NCBI GenBank assembly: GCA_030824575.1
Contig: JAVBXL010000205.1
Coordinates: 52,350-116,349 of the forward strand
Direction: 5' to 3'
Source of the DNA: a bacterium
GTDB taxonomy: Bacteria > Pseudomonadota > Alphaproteobacteria > Sphingomonadales > Sphingomonadaceae
DNA: 64,000 nt
Shown: in pieces, positions 8,547 through 15,662 of the stretch
Layout of the letters: every line of letters starts with the position of its first letter
How positions within the stretch are numbered: position 1 is the first letter of the stretch
Notes under the pieces: model-generated
Database searches by the model: none
The model's input: only the letters and a program-made list of their open reading frames with translations
What the model was told of the DNA's origin: nothing
Program-made: the position numbers and the translations under genes

Positions 8547-8822
8547 ATGACCAGCAAAGACATCGCCGACAGGCTCGCCACGACGCGTGGGATCAGCAAG
8601 GCGGAGGCCCGCGAGATCGTCGCGGCGGTGCTCGACGCGATCTCGACGGGCGTTGCAAAAGGCGAAGTTTCGCTGGCCGGGTTCGGGAAATTCACGACCT
8701 CGCGGCGTGCCGCGCGTCCCGGCCGCAATCCCCGGAGCGGTGAAACGATCATCATCGGACCGTCCTGCCGCGTCTCGTTCCGCGCGGCCAAGGGACTCAA
8801 GGACCGGGTGTCCGGTAATTAG
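8547..8822 (+). CDS. HU/IHF family DNA-binding protein
   Basis: 91 aa from MTSKDIADRLA. The fold markers are SKAEAREIVAAVLDAI (helices), VSLAGFGKFTT and the DNA-binding arm RPGRNPRSGETIIIGPSCRVSF, followed by FRAAKGLKDRV. Members bind and bend DNA as dimers. An ICE-borne copy may help integrase or relaxase complexes form, or silence the element. It is a monocistronic plus-strand gene followed by a strong intrinsic terminator. It is clearly a different protein from the chromosomal ihfA at 42765. Confidence 0.92.
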   Translation: MTSKDIADRLATTRGISKAEAREIVAAVLDAISTGVAKGEVSLAGFGKFTTSRRAARPGRNPRSGETIIIGPSCRVSFRAAKGLKDRVSGN

Positions 8823-8894
8823 ATGCGCCGCGCGCCGAGCCAGCCAGGCGAGGCGCGCGGCGCGAAATATTTGAGACCTCGGGTCGCGCCGAGG

Positions 8895-8937
8895 GAGACG
8901 CGGGCGGTCCTTGACCCGCCGCCCGCGTCTCTTTTTT
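8895..8937 (+). terminator. Strong Rho-independent terminator after the HU gene
   Basis: Perfect 13-bp arms gagacgcgggcgg (8895-8907) and ccgcccgcgtctc (8919-8931) with an 11-base loop, followed by six Ts. It lies between the convergent HU and parB-like genes; the T run serves the plus strand. Confidence 0.9.
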
Positions 8938-8941
8938 CCGA

Positions 8942-10681
8942 TCAGGCGGCGAGCCTTTCCTGCTCGCCTTCCGGCTCTTGCCTGGCCGCTCGAATGGCGG
9001 CGGCGACGCTCGCGACACCCCCGCGCGCGGTATACGCTGCGGGCGGGAAGCGCATCCAGCGCGGCACCCAGCGTTCCACTTTCGCCCGGCCATTTGCGCC
9101 TTCGATATGATCGCGGGCGATCTTCTTGAGCGTCTTCGCCTTCTCGCTTTCGTTCGCCTTGGCGACCACCTCGCCCGCGATCTCGCCGAGCAAGGCGAGT
9201 GACACTTCACGATCGCGGACCAGATCGAACAGGCATTCGTCGGCCTGCCACCAGTCGGCCATATCGATGCCGAGATGGCCGCCGACCGCATTGACGGCGG
9301 CGCTTCCGACCGCCAACGTCTCGCCCATCGCGACAGCGACGATGTCAAGCACGACGCCATCGGGAAGCTCCAGCAGTCGATGGAACAGCTGGCAAAGACC
9401 GTGGTCGTCGCCATTGCCGCCAGTGACGGTCGGCTCTTCGGGCGACAGGTCCAGCACCGCCAGCACGGCGCGACGATGCTCGTCGAAGCGCGCCTCGCCG
9501 AGGCTGGTTTCGACGCTCTCGCGCACCTCGTCGTTGCGGGTCGATTGCGGATCGGGCCGCACGGTCCACAGCGGCGAGCCGATGATCGCATGGGCGACCA
9601 TCAAGCGCAGCGCGACACCTGAATGCGCTGCAATCGCGGCGCGCACGGCGGCATGGCGGTGCAGATCGACATAGGTCTGCATGGCGCTGGTGATCTCGGG
9701 CCGCGCGGGCTTGGCGCCGCTGTCGATGGGTTCGCCGCGCGCAGCGCGGCGCGCCTCCGCGCGGGTCAGATAGCCCTCATGGAAGGCCACCTCACCATTG
9801 GCGCGCACATCGACATAGACGCGCCCGCCCTTGCGCTTGGCAGCCTTCTCATGCTCCCAGCTATCGAACCGCTCGGACGGCGGCACGATCACAACATCGC
9901 TCCACCCGGCCTCAAGATAGACCTCGCGGCGCGCGTCGATCGCCGCGTTCTGCGCCGCCCAGAAGGCGTCGGCGTCCGCGAAATAGCGGTCGTCCCCGAA
10001 GAGGTCGGCGACCAGCGCGCCCGTGTATTGCTCGATATCGAACAGCGCATGGGCGGCGCTAATCGACTGCCTGCCGAGCAGCCATGCCTTCAACTGATGA
10101 CCGGTCGGGACATAGGCGTTGGGGTCGTCCAGTAGTGCCAGCCACGCGCGCTGTTGCGCCTTGCTTGCCATGGTCAGGTGACGGACGGTGGCGCGGTCGA
10201 TCTCCTCGCGGCGGTAAAGTTCACGGACACGCGGCATGAGATTGCCGAGCGCCAGCACGCGGCGGACGGTGAGGTCGGGTAGCCCGAAGGTATGCGAAAT
10301 GTCCGCTATCTCACGGCCTTCCTTGGCCAGCCGGGTGAAGGTTTCCCACTGCGTCACTTCGTCGGCGTCGAGGCGGGCGAGGTTCTCGATCATCGACGCC
10401 TCGATGGCGTCGGCATCGTCGCCCGCCGCGAGGATGCGGCACGGCAGCGGCTCGGCCTCGCCGGTCTCTGCGGCGACCAGCGCGGCGGCATGGAAGCGCC
10501 GCGCGCCCGCGACGATCTCGTAATCGCCTTCGGTGTCGGTCGGGCGCACCAGCAATGTCTGGATGACCCCGCGCTTGCGGACGGTGGGTAGGATGTCGCT
10601 GACATCGGGTGCCTTGCGGCTGTGGCGCATGTTGGTTTTACTGACCGACAGGCGATCCTGCGCGATGAACATCAAGGTCAT
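8942..10681 (-). CDS. ParB/RepB/Spo0J-family DNA-binding protein
   Basis: 579 aa. The N-terminal ParB domain carries RGVIQTLLVRP, YEIVAGARRFHAA (the box II-type nucleotide-binding motif) and ASMIENLARLDADEVTQWETF. A central helix-turn-helix follows (IADISHTFGLPDLTVRRVLALG). The long C-terminal half has no domain I can name. There is no adjacent parA, so classical partitioning is unlikely; large orphan ParB-like proteins are common on alphaproteobacterial ICEs and plasmids and may act in regulation or stabilisation. It forms a minus-strand series with ardC and DUF2958 upstream. Confidence 0.88.
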   Translation of the reverse strand: MTLMFIAQDRLSVSKTNMRHSRKAPDVSDILPTVRKRGVIQTLLVRPTDTEGDYEIVAGARRFHAAALVAAETGEAEPLPCRILAAGDDADAIEASMIENLARLDADEVTQWETFTRLAKEGREIADISHTFGLPDLTVRRVLALGNLMPRVRELYRREEIDRATVRHLTMASKAQQRAWLALLDDPNAYVPTGHQLKAWLLGRQSISAAHALFDIEQYTGALVADLFGDDRYFADADAFWAAQNAAIDARREVYLEAGWSDVVIVPPSERFDSWEHEKAAKRKGGRVYVDVRANGEVAFHEGYLTRAEARRAARGEPIDSGAKPARPEITSAMQTYVDLHRHAAVRAAIAAHSGVALRLMVAHAIIGSPLWTVRPDPQSTRNDEVRESVETSLGEARFDEHRRAVLAVLDLSPEEPTVTGGNGDDHGLCQLFHRLLELPDGVVLDIVAVAMGETLAVGSAAVNAVGGHLGIDMADWWQADECLFDLVRDREVSLALLGEIAGEVVAKANESEKAKTLKKIARDHIEGANGRAKVERWVPRWMRFPPAAYTARGGVASVAAAIRAARQEPEGEQERLAA

Positions 10682-10768
10682 TGGTCTGCTCCTTCATTGG
10701 AGCCGGACGTGCACGCAACCTTTGCGGGTCCGGCGAAATGGGCGGCGCGGACAAGCGCCGCCCGGTGA

Positions 10769-11194
10769 TCATCCGTTGCCGGATGCGTCGGGCGGCGGCC
10801 CGATTTCGTCACCGCGCGCGAGGCGGCGCAGCAGGGTTTCGGCCCAGAGGATAGACCCGGCGCGACGGCTCCATGCCGTCCAGACCGAAAGGCGATGGCG
10901 TCCCTCGAAGGCGAGGTCGCGCTCGATGCCGAGGCCGAACGGCAAGCGGACGCCCGCGATCTCGGACAGGCTGAACGAGCCAAGCTCGGGACAGCCAAAG
11001 CCGAGGTCGGCGAGGCCGAACAAGGTGTCGTCGTCCTCGTCCAGTTCCGTCGCAAGCCATGTCGCGGCACCCAGCGGATTGAACAGCTTGAGCACCGGCA
11101 CGGGATCGAAGGCCGCGTCCCTGGCGTCGGCGGCACGGCGGTTGATGGCGTTGACGCGCAGCGCGGAACGCAGGTCAGGAGGCAGGAGGATCAT
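10769..11194 (-). CDS. DUF2958 domain protein
   Basis: 141 aa from the ATG at 11194 (MILLPPDLRSALRVNA), whose ATGA overlaps the stop of ardC. The tract PVLKLFNPLGAATWLATELDEDDDTLFGLADLGFGCPELG is diagnostic of DUF2958, with ERDLAFEGRHRLS after it. The family is small, soluble and carried with ArdC and ParB-like genes on mobile elements; its function is unknown. The track's longer frame adds 62 residues that antisense the ardC end and is rejected. Confidence 0.92.
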   Translation of the reverse strand: MILLPPDLRSALRVNAINRRAADARDAAFDPVPVLKLFNPLGAATWLATELDEDDDTLFGLADLGFGCPELGSFSLSEIAGVRLPFGLGIERDLAFEGRHRLSVWTAWSRRAGSILWAETLLRRLARGDEIGPPPDASGNG

Positions 11195-12171
11195 GCCGCG
11201 ATCCTCCCCTCGACCTGTGCGTCCATCGCCTCGCGGTGGCGCGCCAGCAGCCAGTCGGCGGCCTTGCTGGCCTGACTGGCGTCGCGGAAGATCGCGCGAT
11301 TGTCCTCGCGCAGCACCTCCAGCCACGATGCGATATAGTCGGCATGGCGCACGGTCGGGACGATGCCGAGCGCGGCGCAAAGGAAGGCCGAACCCAGTTC
11401 GGCGACCAGTTCCTCGCGGGCATAGCCCTTGGTCCCGAACCCGTTGGTCAGGTCGCGCGCCAGCCGCTTGGCGTGGCCGGTCGCGTGAGTCAGTTCGTGC
11501 AGGCAGGTCCGGTAGTAGTTGATCTGCTCGAAGAAGGCTGGCTGCGGCGGCACCGACACGAAATCGGCGGACGGCACATAGAAAGCCTTGCTCCCCCCGA
11601 TCCGGAAATCGACGCCGGATGCGGCGATCACCTCCTCGGCGACCGGCACGATCTCACGCTCGGGCAGCGGCGCGGGGTCGAGCGCGAGGCCGGGGCGCAG
11701 GCCTTCGCATTGCGCGATGTTGAAGACGGTGAAGCGCTTGAGGAACGGCACGGCCTTGGCCTCGCCGCCCTCGCGCGCGGCGCGGGCCTTCTCTGCCTCG
11801 GGGGTGAAGCGGTCGGCATAGACCACGGTCTGGCCGCGCTCGCCCTTGATGACGCAACCACCCGCCTCGCGCGCCTGCCGGAAGGTCAGCCAGCTTTGCG
11901 AGGGATAGCCATTGGCGATGACCGCGCCCCACAGCAGCAAGACATTGACGCCCGAATAGCTGCGCCCGGTCAGCGCATTGCGCGGCAGCGACGGGCCAGC
12001 ACAGGCGGCACCGCTCCACGGCTGAACCCACGGGATGCGCCCCGCCTCAAGCTCGGCGATGATACGGGCGGTCACCTCATCATAGAGGTTCGCGCGCGGT
12101 TCCTGCTGATCGCCAGCAGCGTTCTCCCCTGCATTGCGGCTTGCACGACGGTTCGATGGTCTGGACACCAT
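11191..12171 (-). CDS. ArdC-like antirestriction protein with zincin-like metallopeptidase domain
   Basis: 326 aa from the ATG at 12171, behind a GAGGAGG ribosome-binding site. The N-terminal ArdC ssDNA-binding domain is recognised by YDEVTARIIAELEAGRIPWVQPW and LTGRSYSGVNVLLLW. The C-terminal metallopeptidase domain has HELTHATGH (zinc ligands and catalytic Glu) and GYAREELVAELGSAFL. ArdC proteins enter recipient cells with the DNA or are made early, and protect unmodified DNA from restriction. It is first in a three-gene minus-strand group (ardC, DUF2958, parB-like). A long non-coding leader of about 600 bp precedes it. Confidence 0.93.
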   Translation of the reverse strand: MVSRPSNRRASRNAGENAAGDQQEPRANLYDEVTARIIAELEAGRIPWVQPWSGAACAGPSLPRNALTGRSYSGVNVLLLWGAVIANGYPSQSWLTFRQAREAGGCVIKGERGQTVVYADRFTPEAEKARAAREGGEAKAVPFLKRFTVFNIAQCEGLRPGLALDPAPLPEREIVPVAEEVIAASGVDFRIGGSKAFYVPSADFVSVPPQPAFFEQINYYRTCLHELTHATGHAKRLARDLTNGFGTKGYAREELVAELGSAFLCAALGIVPTVRHADYIASWLEVLREDNRAIFRDASQASKAADWLLARHREAMDAQVEGRIAA

Positions 12172-12787
12172 AGCCTCCTCATCCGCCCAAAAAGCTCCAT
12201 GGCCTCCCCCGAGAGGCGGGGGTGGGCGGCGAGACGCGACCAGAGGAGGCCCGGCTCCAGCGGCGCGCGCACCCGGAGGGGCGCAATGCAATGAAGCACT
12301 CCGCGCAGCGGAGTTGCGCGCACCGCGACGGGCCTCAGGCGGAAGCGCCGGCCACACCCGCCGACGAGGGAAGGCCCACCACAGAACGCCGCCGCGTCCG
12401 CGCTTCAGTCGCGCGATTTGGCAAGCAAATCGCTGGGGCGCGGCGACATCAGATGCGCCATGTGATCGTCACCGCAGGCCGAGACCCGCAAGGGGCTCGG
12501 GGTCGCGGCAGCGACCTAGAGCATGGTCGTGGGCGGCGAACCGCGATGCCCTGCGCCGCAAAGGCGCGAACAGAAACGCACCCTTGTACGCGGCCGGCCA
12601 GTGCGGCGGCGTGCGCGCGGGCCTGTGGGCCAGCCGCCGCCGTGCTCCACGACCGCGCAAGCGTGCAGACGCGGGCTACTCAAACGCGCGACCCCTGGCG
12701 GCAGCGCAGCGGCGCCAGAGTGCGCACCGCAGATCCCGCGTTCGACCAGGCATCGCCGCCATCCCGCGAGGCGCCCCATTTGTCGCG
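12172..12787. other. 616-bp GC-rich non-coding leader of ardC
   Basis: No ORF here looks real: all six-frame candidates are Arg/Ala/Gly-rich reads without motifs. The segment contains gcacccggaggggc (12269-12282), similar to motifs in two other ICE leaders, and short dyads such as cactccgcgcagcggagt. It may hold the ardC promoter and a structured leader. Conjugative elements often express ardC from unusual single-strand promoters in the leading region; that is a possibility, not something seen here. Confidence 0.5.
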
Positions 12788-13081
12788 TCATGGCCGCCGA
12801 TGGGAAGCTGCGCGTGCCTGCTCGCCGAATGCGGCGATTGCACTGCGCAGTCCGGCGCCGGTGATCCACCGCGCCCGCGCGAGATGACTGTCCCAGCAGG
12901 TCCGGGCGCGCGTTGCATCCGTCACCGGGTCGATGCCGAGGATATCGAGTGCACCGTCCTGCCAGGCGATGCCGTCTTTCTCGGCGTCTAGCAGCTCGGC
13001 ATAGGTGAGCAGATGCCGCCGGTCATAGTCCAAGACAATTTCGCCAGTTGGCGCGAGGGTATCGAGAGGATCTGACGACAT
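12788..13081 (-). CDS. qseM: Small DUF2285-like antiactivator (QseM-like)
   Basis: 97 aa from the ATG at 13081. The body ILDYDRRHLL-type opening (VLDYDRRHLLTYAELLDAEKD), LGIDPVTDATRAR and SHLARARWITGAGLRS is the pattern of the DUF2285 helix-turn-helix family. In ICEMlSymR7A the small DUF2285 protein QseM binds and blocks both TraR and FseA, holding transfer off. Here the gene diverges from an XRE regulator with two palindromes between them, which is the qseM-qseC arrangement, and it neighbours luxR, luxI and an fseA-type gene. Identification rests on domain pattern, size and context. It is listed as hypothetical in the track only as part of a longer frame. Confidence 0.72.
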   Translation of the reverse strand: MSSDPLDTLAPTGEIVLDYDRRHLLTYAELLDAEKDGIAWQDGALDILGIDPVTDATRARTCWDSHLARARWITGAGLRSAIAAFGEQARAASHRRP

Positions 13082-13126
13082 TGGCCCTCGGCGTGCGTGA
13101 TGACCGACCAACGGCCACACGCGTTA

Positions 13127-13143
13127 TACATCAAGTTGGTGTA
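13127..13143. promoter_or_regulatory. Palindromic operator 1 for the QseC-like regulator
   Basis: tacatcaa-g-ttggtgta: arms of 8 bases with one mismatch around a single central base. It lies 46 bp from the qseM start and 40 bp centre-to-centre from operator 2. Confidence 0.65.
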
Positions 13144-13166
13144 AGAAACAGCTGAAGTCACGGTCC

Positions 13167-13183
13167 CACATCAATTTGATGTG
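13167..13183. promoter_or_regulatory. Palindromic operator 2 for the QseC-like regulator
   Basis: cacatcaa-t-ttgatgtg: perfect 8-base arms around one base. It ends 7 bp before the GTG start of the regulator gene, so binding here would directly block that gene. It shares acatcaa..ttgatgt with operator 1. Confidence 0.7.
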
Positions 13184-13190
13184 AGGGACT

Positions 13191-13427
13191 GTGGCGCGAG
13201 GCATCCACGATAGTCGTTATCGCTGGGTGATCGAGCAATTGATCGAGGCCCGCAAGCGACAGGCACTGACGCAGCAGGCTGTGGCGGCGAAGCTCGGCAA
13301 GCCGCAGCAGTATGTCTCTCGCTACGAGACTGGCGAGCGCCGGCTCGACATCTTCGAGTTCATGGATGTCGCGGCCGCATTAGCGATCGACGCGCTCGCG
13401 TTGGTGGGCAACGCGCCAAAATCCTAG
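13191..13427 (+). CDS. qseC: XRE-family regulator (QseC-like)
   Basis: 78 aa with a GTG start behind GAGG. The whole protein is one helix-turn-helix domain: RKRQALTQQAVAAKLGKPQQYVSRYETGERRLDIFEF. Small XRE regulators of this size that face a DUF2285 antiactivator gene form a two-operator switch in ICEMlSymR7A, where QseC controls its own and qseM transcription. Two similar palindromes (13127 and 13167) fill the intergenic gap as expected. The stop codon overlaps the convergent stop of the DUF2285 ORF by two bases (13425-13427 against 13424-13426), an unusually tight join. Confidence 0.8.
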   Translation: MARGIHDSRYRWVIEQLIEARKRQALTQQAVAAKLGKPQQYVSRYETGERRLDIFEFMDVAAALAIDALALVGNAPKS

Positions 13428-13966
13428 AATCGCTCCGCCAATACGCCGCGCGGACCTGCCCGGACCAAGGCGGCGGCCAGCGGGATCATCCGCCGCACGC
13501 GCGATTTCAGGTGCTCGCCATCTCCAGGCCAATCCCCACGGTAGATGCCAAGGCCGATCGCACGTTGGCTGGCGCCTGCGGCGATCGCGTCGCCGACGCG
13601 GAGCGCTTCCACCAGTCTGCCGAACCGCGTTCCTAAATCGGTTGGCGGCTCCCGACCTGACAGAAAGGCATCGAGGCGGCGGACCGACTCGAGCTGGGGC
13701 TCGAGGTTGCGACCAAAATCGATCAACGCCGAGATCCGGCGCGGCCCGTCATCGAGGGCGCCATCAAGACCGTCCAGCTGCAAGGTTTGCCGTGACAGGT
13801 GCAGGAGGACATGGCGCCGATCGCCGGTGCGCGCCGCGCGATGCCCTATTCGTGCGAGATCGAGCGCCGGACCCGATCGCGCCGGGACCACCGTCAGCAG
13901 GCGCGGGTTCGCGGCCGCCGTCCAGATCGGCACGGCGTGGGCGCAGTCGAGCGAGGGATCAACCGG
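13424..13966 (-). CDS. fseA: FseA C-terminal part: DUF2285 domain, read by +1 frameshift
   Basis: 180 residues continue in this frame from the slip site at 13967-13970. The listed 169-aa ORF starts only at an internal GTG (13933) without a good ribosome-binding site and cuts off the conserved opening VDPSLDCAHAVPIW. The remainder (RRHVLLHLSRQTLQLDGLDG, RVGDAIAAGASQRAIGLGIYRGDWPGDGEHLKSRVRRMI) is a full-length DUF2285 domain. It should exist mainly as the tail of a 241-aa fusion with the DUF6499 ORF. In ICEMlSymR7A the fused FseA activates the excisionase promoter. The same job is inferred here from domain order, operon position and the slip sequence. Confidence 0.78.
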   Translation of the reverse strand, partial: PVDPSLDCAHAVPIWTAAANPRLLTVVPARSGPALDLARIGHRAARTGDRRHVLLHLSRQTLQLDGLDGALDDGPRRISALIDFGRNLEPQLESVRRLDAFLSGREPPTDLGTRFGRLVEALRVGDAIAAGASQRAIGLGIYRGDWPGDGEHLKSRVRRMIPLAAALVRAGPRGVLAERF

Positions 13967-14150
13967 GAAAGTGAAGCCCCCACACAGCAGCGAAATGCGC
14001 AGCCACGTCGTTGCCGCGCACGGTGCTGAAATCCGAGCGGTAGGCGGGATCGCGCCGCAGTAGTTCCCAGGCGAGCGCCAGCCGCCCGCCGGCGAGCACG
14101 GCGGCGTAGGCCGCCGTTTCTCGCCAGTCGGGAAGCCCGGACATCGTCAT
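13959..14150 (-). CDS. fseA: FseA N-terminal part: DUF6499 domain, upstream ORF of frameshifted gene
   Basis: 63 aa. SGLPDWRETAAYAAVLAGGRLALAWELLRRDPAYR is the DUF6499 signature. The ORF ends WGLHFPG-stop, and the last codons are CAC TTT CCC GGT TGA. Sliding one base forward at TTT-C gives HFP-VDPSLD, the normal DUF6499-DUF2285 junction. The ATG overlaps the stop of the PhyH gene (TGATG), so it belongs to the luxI-phyH-fseA operon. Published work on ICEMlSymR7A (msi172/msi171) showed a +1 slip of tRNA-Phe from UUU to UUC at this same junction. Alone, the short product would be a decoy or inactive. Confidence 0.78.
   Translation of the reverse strand: MTMSGLPDWRETAAYAAVLAGGRLALAWELLRRDPAYRSDFSTVRGNDVAAHFAAVWGLHFPG
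13967..13970 (-). promoter_or_regulatory. Predicted +1 programmed ribosomal frameshift site (UUU-C)
   Basis: The minus-strand mRNA reads CAC UUU CCC GGU UGA. tRNA-Phe can re-pair on UUC after moving one base, after which CCG GUU GAU CCC continues the DUF2285 frame. The zero-frame stop lies two codons downstream. Both frames encode conserved domain sequence right up to the junction, which argues against random mutation. Confidence 0.72.
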
Positions 14151-15007
14151 CAGTCCTGCCGATCCGCGAGGAAGGCGGCGGCCTGCGCCTCCTGGTCGGC
14201 TCGCAGCGCGTCGATCGCGCCGAGATACTCGGGGACCGATTCTCCAAGCAGGATTGACGGGCATCGTCCTTCCACATTGCCGAGATTGGGCCGGTGCTGC
14301 GCATAGCCGACCAGCGCCGCCAATTCGGGCGAGAAATGCCGTGCTACCGCCGGCGGATAAACCAGCCATTGCAGTTCGAAGGGTTTCAGCCAGCCGAGGC
14401 AATAGCTGACGATCACACCACGGCGCGGCGCGCCCGATATGTTGCCGCCACCGCCATGCAGGGTGGAGCCGAGAAACAACAGCGCATCGCCGGGCGCAAG
14501 CTTGGGGACGACCGCATCCTCCTCGGGCATTTCGCCGACATCCGGGTCGACATGGCTGCCGGCCCACAGCCGCGTGCCGCCATTCTCCTGGGTGAATGGA
14601 TCGATCGGCCACATCACGTTGACGAGATATTCCATGCTGCCCTTGGGACCGGCCCACATATCCTGATCCCGATGGGGCAGCTGCGCCGGTGCGCCGGGAC
14701 GGATCTCGACGGCCTGCGTCAGGTTGAGCGCGATCCGCTCGCACCAAGGCAGCAGCATGCGTTCAACGATCGTCAGCACCGCAGGGTGGCGGACCAGCGC
14801 CTCGGCCTGGGGCGAACGGCGAAGCAACGCGCCGAAGCGCCGGGTGCGGTGGCCATAAAAGACGCCCTGGCACATCGGCGTCAGCACGAAGGCAGGAGCA
14901 AGGTCGGCGGCCAGCACACCGATCACGGTGGGGGCGAGTGCCCCGCGCAGCACGCACATCCCATCTCGCGAGAGATCGCCGGCAGCGATGTCGATACCCA
15001 CGGTCAT
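14150..15007 (-). CDS. Phytanoyl-CoA dioxygenase (PhyH) family Fe(II)/2-oxoglutarate oxygenase
   Basis: 285 aa from MTVGIDIAAGD; the track's 544-aa version adds an out-of-frame read of luxI. The metal triad is visible as HRD in LPHRDQDMW (about 112-114) and a distal His in STLHGGGGN (184), with an Arg near 196 (RRGVIVSYC) for 2-oxoglutarate. These enzymes hydroxylate small molecules using O2 and 2-oxoglutarate. The start overlaps luxI (ATGA) and the stop overlaps fseA (TGATG), so it is translated within the quorum-sensing operon. The substrate is unknown. An acyl-homoserine lactone or its acyl chain is an attractive guess from position alone. I do not know of this gene in the ICEMlSymR7A operon. 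Confidence 0.85.
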   Translation of the reverse strand: MTVGIDIAAGDLSRDGMCVLRGALAPTVIGVLAADLAPAFVLTPMCQGVFYGHRTRRFGALLRRSPQAEALVRHPAVLTIVERMLLPWCERIALNLTQAVEIRPGAPAQLPHRDQDMWAGPKGSMEYLVNVMWPIDPFTQENGGTRLWAGSHVDPDVGEMPEEDAVVPKLAPGDALLFLGSTLHGGGGNISGAPRRGVIVSYCLGWLKPFELQWLVYPPAVARHFSPELAALVGYAQHRPNLGNVEGRCPSILLGESVPEYLGAIDALRADQEAQAAAFLADRQD

Positions 15008-15606
15008 GCCGCCAGCTCCAGCGCGCCGACATAGGTGCCGGTCCAAGCCAGCCGTTCGCAAATGTCGGGCGTGACCTCGACGCGGAACGCGCCGATCGGA
15101 CCGCCGGCGATGCGGACGGCGGGGCCGAGCGGCTCGGCGCGCCAACCCATGGCCAGCACCTCGCGCCGGAAACCCTCGGGTATGACGCCGGTGATGTGCT
15201 CGAGCCCGCGCGCCAACGCGAAGTCGGCCATCGCCGAGATCAGCGCGCTTCGCAGTTCCCTCCTGCGCGCGGCACCGTGGCGGCTGGGCAGGCAGAGCCG
15301 CGTGCTCTCCCATGTCGTCGCTCCAACCGGAACACCGGCGACGCAGAGGTGGGGAAATATCTCGCCCAGCAGGTGTGGCCGCCAGCTCGGCAGCATGCGC
15401 AGTGACGCCTCGTGCCGTCCGCTTTCGTCGATCGCGACGATATAGATGGCGTCGACGGTGTCGAACTGGTCGATCTCGAAGCGGCCGTCGACGACCGGCA
15501 CGTCCCAGTCGAAGAAGTCCACGAACTGCGCCTTGCGGTCCGCGAACATGGTTTCGAGCGCCGTTTGGTGCGCGCTCTTGGGGTAGTTCTCGATGGTAAG
15601 GATCAT
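15004..15606 (-). CDS. LuxI-family acyl-homoserine-lactone synthase (TraI1-like)
   Basis: 200 aa. The family core is clear: FFDWDVPVVDGRFEIDQFD, then IYIVAIDESGRHEASLRMLPS, then LGEIFPHLC, and TTWESTRLCLP. It joins an acyl chain from acyl-ACP to S-adenosylmethionine to make an AHL signal. It is the first gene of a coupled operon luxI-phyH-fseA, with a cognate luxR-type gene 57 bp upstream on the same strand. In related ICEs this circuit ties excision to cell density. A short dyad sits between the start codon and luxR. The acyl specificity cannot be read from sequence by eye. Confidence 0.93.
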   Translation of the reverse strand: MILTIENYPKSAHQTALETMFADRKAQFVDFFDWDVPVVDGRFEIDQFDTVDAIYIVAIDESGRHEASLRMLPSWRPHLLGEIFPHLCVAGVPVGATTWESTRLCLPSRHGAARRRELRSALISAMADFALARGLEHITGVIPEGFRREVLAMGWRAEPLGPAVRIAGGPIGAFRVEVTPDICERLAWTGTYVGALELAA

Positions 15607-15616
15607 GTGGTGCTCC

Positions 15617-15635
15617 CGTGGCTTGATGCGCCACG
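15617..15635. promoter_or_regulatory. Dyad between luxR and luxI
   Basis: cgtggc-ttgatgc-gccacg: 6-bp arms, 7-base spacer, lying 11-29 bases before the luxI start codon. It could be a lux-box-like activator site or an RNA hairpin limiting luxI translation; the nearness to the start favours the second. Confidence 0.35.
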
Positions 15636-15662
15636 AGAGGAAGCAGCTTTGGATCGTCAGCT

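Noticed and set aside
12134-12991. Long plus-strand ORFs across the ardC leader
   Set aside because: Arg/Ala/Pro-rich translation with no motif, spanning non-coding DNA and the antisense of qseM.
13424-13933. The DUF2285 ORF as an independent gene from the GTG at 13933
   Set aside because: That start loses the conserved opening of the domain and has no ribosome-binding site; the frameshift reading joins the domains exactly.
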